From positions 7,269,501 through 7,333,500 of the forward strand of contig NC_092660.1 of NCBI RefSeq assembly GCF_032118995.1: a stretch of DNA of 64,000 nt. Reading direction: 5' to 3'. The position numbers were made by a program, and so were the translations under genes. Below the pieces are notes generated by a model. The model did no database searches. It saw only the letters and a program-made list of their open reading frames with translations, and was not told the origin of the DNA. Source of the stretch: Asterias amurensis. Lineage: Eukaryota; Echinodermata; Asteroidea; Forcipulatida; Asteriidae. Below are positions 28,826 to 38,700 of the stretch, in pieces; the stretch's first letter is position 1, and every line of letters starts with the position of its first letter.

Positions 28826-28985
28826 GAATGTTTGAGAATGCAATGGTGCGAATATTTTCATGAGTTGAAAGATGGAATGTTCTATTCAATGAGGCGGAGC
28901 CGAGTTGAATGGAACATTCCAGCTTTCAAGAATGAAAATATTTGCACTATTGCACGAATGAAAAACATTCACTATTTGTTTATAT
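28826..28985. mobile_element. Palindromic MITE
   Basis: GAATGTTTGAGAATGCAATG, GAATATTTTCATGAGTTGAAAG and GGAATGTTCTATTCAA on the left are mirrored on the right (TTGAATGGAACATTCC, CTTTCAAGAATGAAAATATT, ATTGCACGAATGAAAAACATTC) around GAGGCGGAGCCGA. About 160 bp. Confidence 0.7.
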
Positions 28986-29504
28986 AACATCAAAGTAGAT
29001 CTTTGTCATTTTGATTAGAAGATACAATTTTCAAAACAAACAAAGCGTAGACCTACAATTTTTAATTGTGAAATTACACCCGTTTCTTTTGGGTCGGCCT
29101 GTTTGGTTTAACAGTGACAATGTGTGTTATGTACAGCTATTATGAGACACGCAGACGCCAAAAATTTGTACCTTGGTATTATATCATATATCTATGCTTG
29201 CAGTAACATTGCTGCGTTACCAAAGACACGCGCACGCAGTGATGTTTTTACTCTGGATGGATCGAAAAATAAATGGTGAACGGAACGAAAAATGCTATCA
29301 CGTGACGGAAAAGGCAAGGATCTGATTAGGTGTTATATAATAAAGAACATCAAATTTGTTATATAATTATTGACATAAATCTAGTTGAATGATTTTCTTC
29401 AAACGATAAAAGGTATTAAAATTAAATTGAGAAACTTACTTAGATTTTCCTACTAAGTCAAATGTCTTATAATCTTACATAATCCTTAACCAAATAAAAT
29501 TATA
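28986..29504. other. 3' flank of CTNS, no other gene
   Basis: AT-rich DNA downstream of the CTNS stop codon. It should contain the CTNS 3' UTR; AATAAA-like words occur (for example the complement of TTTATT near 29500), but I cannot fix the polyadenylation site. Confidence 0.4.
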
Positions 29505-29701
29505 TTAATTTGAATTATTTACACCCTTCACAAGATTTTCTTTCTCAGTACCCTTGTCTTTATCATCTTCAGATTCTTCAGAATAAGGAGTGTTGCCTCG
29601 ATACAGAATGTAGTGTTGAACAATGAATAGCACGTCAAACAGAATGGAAAAGAAGCCCAAGCCAAACTTTGTAGGATCACCAAAAATAGAACTCCAGTCA
29701 T
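29505..29701 (-). CDS. CTNS: CTNS exon 8 (last coding exon)
   Basis: Acceptor TTTCTTTGATAG. Two bases complete an Asn codon, then [20 protein letters not shown] and the last membrane span ([14 protein letters not shown]), followed by a charged tail ([19 protein letters not shown]) to TAA. Human cystinosin ends soon after this span with GYDQL; here EKENLV is the nearest to an acidic di-leucine signal. Confidence 0.93.
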
Positions 29702-32700
29702 CTATCAAAGAAATGAAAGGCAGTAGAAGTTCTGAAATACTAGTTTATGCTAAAAGAACACCAAATCCCTTTGGACAATGAAGGTTGGGCAGAAGCCCAA
29801 TAATAATAATAATAACTAGACTTCAAGTGTTTGTGAACAAACACAGAGCTGTTCCGTTTTTAATTTTCAATGTTCAAGAGGTCTATAATTGAAAAGAAAC
29901 TGAAGATCGGTTGCATGGTTCTTGAGATATGGTCCCACTTCCGGTTGACCCGGAAGTAAAGGTTAACATGGGGTCACGGTTTTCAAAGTTAATATTTGAT
30001 GCATAAGGAGTCTTTAACTGAAAAAAGTTTGAAAATCGGTTGTGTAGTTCTTGAGAAATGGTCCTACTTCCGGTTGACCCGCAAGAAGAGGTCAAAATGG
30101 GGTCACAGATTTTCCCCAACAAAATTTGATGACTATAAGGAGTCTATAACTAAAAAAAAAAAAATTGGTTGTGTAACTCTTGAGATATGGTCCCACTTCC
30201 GGTTGACCCGGAAGTAGAGGTCAAATCGGGGTCACGCCTACCCGAGGCATATCTCCTATGCCTAAGGAGTCTATTACTGAAAAAAACTTTGAAATCGGCC
30301 GTACACTTTTTGAGATATAGTGCTGCAAAGAAAAACTCATTAAAGCTTCTAATTAGCATAAATTAACATGTGATGACGTCACAGTCTTAAAATTGTGTTT
30401 TTCGTACTAATAAATTTCAGAAGGTACACGATGGTATGTAACTTACCCCATTCCAATGCCTTTTACAAAAACCCAATTTTGTATTGCATTAACCATGGGG
30501 AAGGTATTGTTATTGCATGGGAACTGACTGCATACAATTTGATGAAGTATCACGTTGTACCCATGATGCCAAGATTTTCAATCAATCGTTAATTAAAAAC
30601 GTACCTTGATTGCTTTTAATGGACTGAAACCACTCTTATTAGAATCAGTTAATTTTTCAACACAGAATATGAAAGTTTGAAAACGAACAGACAAATTATT
30701 TTGAAGTTATTGTCAGTTAATGTGTTTTTGACTTGTAAAACGTTTCCACTTTTAGTGCCATATGTTTTGTACATAAAAAATAAAACGCGCAAACGTATGA
30801 CGTCATGATGACGTAACTGAAATTGTTAGGCAGGAAGTCTTATCTACACTTCAAGACAAGTCCATAACCGAAAATCTAAAAATTAAGTTAGGCCGTATGC
30901 TTTCATATGGTATATGATTTGTCTCTTTCTGATAATTCTAATTTGACATTTTAATAATTTGAAAAGTCAAGTGTTAAGTCAAATACGATTTTGAGGAAAG
31001 AAAGTATAATAAAAAATTAAAAAAATTAAAAATCTGGACGATTTCAATAGCTGTTCCGACTGAAATGTCAGAACAGCTAATAATTATGAAACAGCTCCCT
31101 CTGAAGTTACGTAGTTTTGAGGTAGAAGTAATTTCTCACTAAAATATTTGAACTTGATTTTGAGACCTCAGAGTTTGATTTCAAGGTCTCAAAATTCAAG
31201 TATATGAAAAGCACACAACTTGCACAGGGTGTTTTTTACTCCATTGTTCTCTTGCAATTTCGATGACCAAATGAGCTCAAATTTTCAGAGGTTTGTTATT
31301 TTTAAACATGTTGAGATACACCAAGTGAGAAGACTCATATTTGACAAATACCAATAGTGTCCAGTGTCTTTAACTCATGTGCACATTCAGTTTGGCATGG
31401 AATAATATTGACTTACTGTTGTTGTAGGCCAACAAAAACATCTGCACCAGGCTGAAGGAACCACCAGTGAAGTCTAGTAACACATTACCTATACTCCAGC
31501 CATAAGTGCTTTTTCTTTTATAGTTCATCCATGCCTGTAGGAAATCGAGATAAACATGGTTGTCATCATAAGCAGGAACTATTTTCCCCCATTTTATCTT
31601 GTCTGGTTGGTGTTTCTGCTATTGCTTGACAATAAGGGGCCTTAGTTTTATACAGTGGTTCTTGTATATATCGTTTCGTGTATTGCTTTTACTTGCAATC
31701 TTTTGTTTTAATTTTCACTACACTATTAGATTTCTGTGTTAAAGGCACTGTACATGTTTGGTAATTGTCAAAGACCAGTGCTCTCACTTGGTGTATCCCA
31801 TCATAACCATAAAATAACAAGCCTGTGAAATTTGGGGCTCAATTGGTCATCGAATTTGCGAGAAAATCATGAAAGCAAAAAAACACTCTCGTTGGACGAA
31901 TCTGTGTGCTTTCAGATAGGAATAAAATACTTCTAGCTACACAGAAGTCTTTTATTATTTTTGTGAGAAATTACCTCTTTCTCAAAAACTACATTACTTC
32001 AAAGGGAGCGGTTTCCCACGATGTTTTATACTATCAACAGCTCTCCAATGCTCGTTACCAAGTAAGTTTTTAGGTTAATATTTGTTTTGAGTAATTACCA
32101 AACATGTACCTTCCCTTTAAGTTTAGTATATGAATTGTTACTCTTTTTATGAGCAAGGTCTGAGAGGGTACATCTTTTTATGAAATTTGTTTACTTTTGC
32201 CTTTCCCTGGATGGCCTATAATTATCTGAAGAATTAAAATAAAAAAAATAAAAAAATAGCTTTAATGGCAGGGAAACTTGGATAAAATATCAATTTCGTT
32301 AGTCAGTCACAGAGCCATGCCCATCCACCAATTTTTAACTCATTAAGGATACAAAAAGTTAATTTCTACCTATAATTCATTGCAATATCATCACTTTTTG
32401 ACCAGAGCTGTTTTCATTTTTCATTGTTGAGTAAAACATCCAGACACTTACCTGAGGTACGTATTTGATGATTGAAACAACAAGCTTGATGTAAGAAAAA
32501 TAGTAGAGGAACATCAGCCATGATATGAGCTTTTCACCAGATGCAACTGTGATGATGAGAGTGATGACTGTAAACAACCCTGCCACGGCACATAATACTT
32601 TACACACCACTGACACTCGCTGACCACCTCTCTAAGAAACACAAAAATAATAAACATTTACTTCATCAAGTTTTTTGTTCTTCCTTTACATCCGAGTCAT

Positions 32701-35700
32701 ACAGTATGGACTATAAAGGGGGTTACCCTCAAATTGGCATATATGTACATATATGTACATATAGTATGTACATGAAATTCACATCATTTTTACAAGGCCT
32801 GCCAGCCAGCCAGCCAATGAATGTGCAGGTAATTTGACCATTAAGATCATTTGTATTTTTTGTTTTCCAATGACCAAGAAGGACATTAGTAACATCTATC
32901 CAAAAAGGCCTAACTGTTCTTTGGTGAGTTTAGCTTATGTTGCAGGGCTGGAATTACACAAATGTCATGACCTCAGTTGCCCTGGTCATATTTTAAATTT
33001 TACATTAATTTCATATTTATTTCATGGCCTTGGTGCCCCTTTAAAAAATTTCCATAGACTTTGAACATTTTCCAAAAGAATTCAAGTGCCCTTTGCAAAA
33101 CGCCTCAACCTCTCAAAGCATAAATTTGAAATTTGAAAGCCATAGACAGGTTGTATGTATAAATTAAAATAAGGCCAGGCCCAGCCTGTAGTGAACTGAT
33201 GGACGGCCGGACATATTAGTAAGGAGGGAAATTGTTGAAACCACGGCTTCGGCTCCAGATTTGGCTCAGGCTAGCTTGGCCAAGCTTGGCCCCGTGAGTA
33301 TTTTGACATGAGTGCGTGCTTTGCGTATACGGGCTCAGGGCTTTAGACGAGAGAAAGTAGCCTGAATCCGAATCCAAAGCCGAAGCTGTGGTTTCTAAAA
33401 TGACCATAGGTTCTCTGCATGGCAACTTGCCAAAGAGGGAACACATCAAACTCACATCATAAATAAGGCACTGGAAGATTGTGACCGCTGTTATTGCAAT
33501 GGCATGGAGAGTAAACACAACATCATTCAGTAATACTGGATTCACCCCAAATGGTTTTTTTCTATGGTATTCTTCCTACAAAATAAAACAAAGAAAATAG
33601 TACACTTAAAATTAGTCACCATACAATGTGAAAAATAAATGAAGTATAGGAAATAAAATTAATGTTTGTTAAATATGTTTAGCTAGAGGAGTGTCCTCAC
33701 CACGTAACAATAATAATTGATTTTTGTATAGCACTTTATCACAGCCCGAGGGGCATCTCAAAGCGCTTCCAACATTACCCCTGGTCACTGGGCCTTAATT
33801 CATTCCTTAAACCATCTCAGCTCCCTGTGGATTATACAGCCTTAGCCCACCTTGTTGAGCTGTTAATGGCTCCGCTTTTAACATCGGTCTCATCACTGTC
33901 ACCATTACAGCCCACCTTCGATACATGTCTAAAACGCTAAGTTTTCAAAGGTCGCAAAATGCGTGGTAGTTTGATTGCAAATTTCTCCCATTTAAAAAAG
34001 TCCAATACTACTCCAACATACCTCATTTTATTCCTTACATCTGTGGAATTACTATGACACATAACAGGGCTTACTAAATGATGACTTTGTCCAGATGTGA
34101 TGATTTGAAAATTGGTCCAAAAAAACGTGTACAAAAATTACATTTAAGGTGACATGTTCTTGGGCGCCGCAAGTCTTGCAAGTCATGAATATCCATAAGG
34201 TGACGTCATGATCGTTAGGCTTATGTGCGTGTACAGTAAAAACTGAAAATGTATAAGGTGACGTAGCGCTGCGCTGTATCTGGAAACTACAACCACGCAA
34301 TGTCACCTCATACATATTCATATTTACTTTGTACACCACGCAAATTGATAAATCAGCGTAGCCATACCACGTCACGTGACATGACCTCTTGGATATTCAT
34401 GACTTGTATGATTTGCCTGGTGCCCTGACTTCTCACGTCCAACAAGAGGAGAATCATTAAAACATGGCGGCGCCCAAGAACATGTCACGTTAAATGTAAT
34501 TTTTGTACACACTTTTTTGGACCAATTTTCAAATCATCACATCTGGACAAAGTCATCATTTAGTAAGCCCTGTTATGTGTCATAGTAATTCCACAAATGT
34601 AAGGAATAAAATGAGGTATGTTGGAGTAGTATTGGACTTTTTTAAATGGGAGAAATTTGCAATCAAACTACCACGCATTTTGCGACCTTTGAAAACTTAG
34701 CGCTTAAGACATGTATCGAAGGTGGGCTGTAGTGGTGACAGTGATGAGACCGATGTTAAAAGCGGAGCCATTAACAGCTCAACAAGGTGGGCTAGTACAG
34801 CCTGTGCTGCGAGTTACTGCGCTCAAAGTTAATTATTCACATAAACCATCTCTGCCCTCACAGGTACCCATTTTAACCCTGAGTGGAGAAAAGCAATGGT
34901 TAAGTGTCTTGCTCAGGGACACAAGTGTCACGACCGGGGTTCGAACCCACATCATGATGAGCCACCTGTAGCATCGATCTAACCCCCTCTATCAACTAAT
35001 GAACTTTCCTTAACCATTCACGTCAGTATTCAAATTTCTTTGTTGTGCCTCTGCATGGAATTATTTTGTTAACTTATCAGAGATCAAAGTAATTTATTAT
35101 TTTTTTATGCCGAATACAACAAGCTCACTTAGGGGCTCTTCAAAGAATATGACATGGAGAGGGGATCAGAGACCACCTAAACATGAAATCTTGATAATAA
35201 CAGTGAGGATACGTACATGTACATGGATACAAAGAAAATGGACCAGTTTGGAGGGAGGGGTCTCCAAAAGAAGTACTCTCTGAGCAACGTGAAAAACTTG
35301 AAAACCTTGGACAAACCTTAAGTGACCATTGAAAAAGATTAAAAAAGCCTTTTTACACATGTGTATAATGTAAAAGGATTTGGAAAACATACCTTAACTT
35401 GTGGGATCCAAAACATCCCAACATTGAAGATGCCATATGCAGTGAAGCCAATAAGGTTGTATGTCAAAAAATCAAAATTGAGCCCTTTTACACTGAAAGA
35501 AAAGAACACATTTATTGTATATATAAAAGATGTTAAATTTGCATCACGCATACAGAATATTAATTTCGCTTTTTTTTTACCTAGTGGTTTAAACCCGCCG
35601 AGGCCTGGTTCTTTATAATTTTACCGAGACGAAGTCGAGGTAAATTATCAAGGACCAGGCCTTCTTCTTCAAGAACGAAGCCGACTTGGCTTCTTCTTCC

Positions 35701-38700
35701 CACATAGCACTCATCATATTTGGCTAATACTTGGCTTCTTCTTCCCACGTAACACTCATCAAATTTACTTCCACGTAACACTCATCAAATTTGGCCAATA
35801 CTGGGCTTCTTCTTCCCACATAACACTCATCAAATTTGGCCAGTACTTGGCTTCTTCTTCCCACGTAACACTCATCAGATATAGCCAATACTTGGCTTCT
35901 TCTTCCCACATACACTCATCAAATTTGGCCAGTACTTGGCTTCTTCTTCCCACGTAACACTCATCAAATTTGGCCAATACTGGGCTTCTTCTTCCCACAT
36001 AACACTCATCAAATTTGGCCAGTACTTGGCTTCTTCTTCCCACGTAACACTCATCAGATATAGCCAATACTTGGCTTCTTCTTCCCACATACACTCATCA
36101 AATTTGGCCAGTACTTGGCTTCTTCTTCCCACGTAACACTCATCAAATTTGGCCAGTACTTGGCTTCTTCTTCCCATGAACAGGTGACTTCAACCGTTAC
36201 TGGGCACCACGCCCGAAATAATTAATTGGCAAACAATTGCCACACCACAACAAAATTGGCCATTACCTGGCTTCTTCTACACCATTATCCACGCGACACA
36301 ACCAACCATCAATGGGCACCACGCCCATACATATTAAATGCCACAATTACCACCTTGGGCAACACACCTAAAATATTGAATTGGCACCTGGCCAAACATT
36401 TATCTGTGTGCACACCTGACTCCAACCATGCGGGCACACAGGCAATGAAACCATTATTGAGAATAGTCATACCTGAAATTTATACAATGAGTTAAGTTAT
36501 GCAATTCCACCTTGGCACAATGTGGTCAGAACTAGCCCCTGTGGAAACTTCAGAGTGCTAACACAACGTATTGTTACAATATTGGATATCTATACTATAG
36601 TAGCGCTTAAATCGCATGGGCGCTGCCATTGTTGTTTGGGCGCCGCCATGTTGTTTTCACGTCAAGTGGTGCCCGCACCCTGCTAAAATGATGCGTCCTG
36701 GGGTAAATTTCGGGGTACCCGTGGGTTGGGGGCATGTGTTGTTTGTGACGTCACAGTCAAAGCGCGAGCGTGTAGTGACCTTTGGGATTGAGGGTTCCTT
36801 TGTGATGTCACAGTCACAGCGCGAGCGTCCAGTAATTCTGTTGGTGGGAAATTAATAACATTTTGTGAACAGAAAAACAAATTGCCCGTTCACGTTGAAA
36901 GGCAGTGACTAACTGTAAACCCGAACAACATTTGTGTATACAGAGGACTGTGACTGCCCGCGAAAACATAATTACCTAAGTTGCTAAACATTAATGCACC
37001 TGAACTGCAACCCCTCATGGTAAATACGTATCCCCTAGCTGGCATGAATTTATATGTCATGGGCAGCATACATACATGAAGCATGCGAGTAGCCACATAA
37101 ACAAGTACGCCCTGTGTATAAAGCATTTTATCTTTGATTGATAAAATGTGGTAATCTGTAGTTAGTCAACTTACCTTTTTCTTTTGTGATTAAGAAGTAC
37201 TTGAGGGTAGAAGGAGACAGTCCATGCAGCAAAATAAATCCATCCGACAACAATGATAACAACATTAAGGGCAAGGCTGTCAACCACCTGTATCCGTACA
37301 AACACACTAGACAAACTGGAAAATAAAATAAAATATTTTATTTAAAAGGACACATTGCATCGGGCGAGTTGATCTTTTGAAAAGCGTTTGAAACTGTCTG
37401 TAATGAAATGCATTATGGTTAGATAGATAATTTAAAATTAGAATATAATTATCCACAAAAACATGCCTCGAAATTGCATGGTTTTCCTTTTACGCCGCAA
37501 ACTATCATGGTCAGCCATTTTATGGAGTCAAGTGTCCCTAAATAATAGTAGCAGTAACACAATCTTATCAAGCCAAATTTCTAATAACAAATTACTCAAG
37601 GCGTTAGTGAAAAGAAGTACAAAATGCTTTCTGCAAATAACACCAATACCACTGGGTGGAAAAAAGCAATGGAAAAGTGTCTTGCTCAAGGACACAAGTG
37701 TCACGATCGGGATTGGAACCCACTCTCTACTGAACAGAAACACAAGAGCATGAGTTCGGTGCTGTTATCCGATCAGCCTTGACATCGTGTTGACAGACAA
37801 ACCAATTAATTAGATTTTGATACAAACATGTAGCAGCTGCCTGTGGCTGCTACATGTATATACATTACAATGTGTTTAATGCACGGAACTTACTTTCCAA
37901 GTTGTGTAGTTGTAGAGTTCAAAGTGATTATAGCCTTTCCTACTTGTGAGCTTGAATTAGTGAGAACGTTTACTCTGACTTTAGTAGATGTGTCATTTGG
38001 TGGTAACTCGACCTGTGATAAAAACAAATTTGCATCAAAACCATGAGGTAAGCTTATAAAAAGCAAAAGCAGGCGACTGAAAAGTAAAACCATTTGTCTA
38101 CTCTGAGGAAAGTAACATCACAAAAACAGACTAGGCAGTTATTGACATCTGCTTTGTAACCCATGACTTGGCCATGTCTTTTCATTCAAGTAAATAGTAT
38201 GCTCCACTTCACATTTAACCTTCATGGCAGGGGACAGTGTTGTAACCAAGTCTTTTTTTTTTCAAGTCAAGTCAATTCGCAATTGCTCAAGTCAAGTTGC
38301 AAGTCGGAATTGCTCAAGTCAAGTCACAAGTCATTTTTGCTCAAGTCAAGTCTCAAGTCAAATTTTTGCAAGTCACGAAGTCACATAATGTCCCAAAATA
38401 AGTCCACTCTCATTAAGTTGTGACAAACCTCAAGTAAAATCAAATCTTTTTGTCGACTACCTTTGTTTCGCATGAACACAACATATACACCTTATTTGTT
38501 TTTGTTGTGATGTCATTTTGTGATGGGACACGTTGCCTTGGATGGGCGAGTTGGTCTATGAAAAGTGTTTGAAACCGCTTGTTATGAAATGCATATGGGC
38601 TATTCCATGGTCAGTCGCATTACACTTTTCTGTGTCATTTCTTGATCTTGGTGCTAGTAGTTCTATGTGAGATATTATTTCCACTAAGTTTATAGGCTGA

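Noticed and set aside
33937-34700. Identical 65-residue ORFs on opposite strands
   Set aside because: They are the two arms of the 952-bp fold-back element.
35581-36177. ORFs with [15 protein letters not shown] repeats
   Set aside because: Products of the 45-bp minisatellite inside a CTNS intron.
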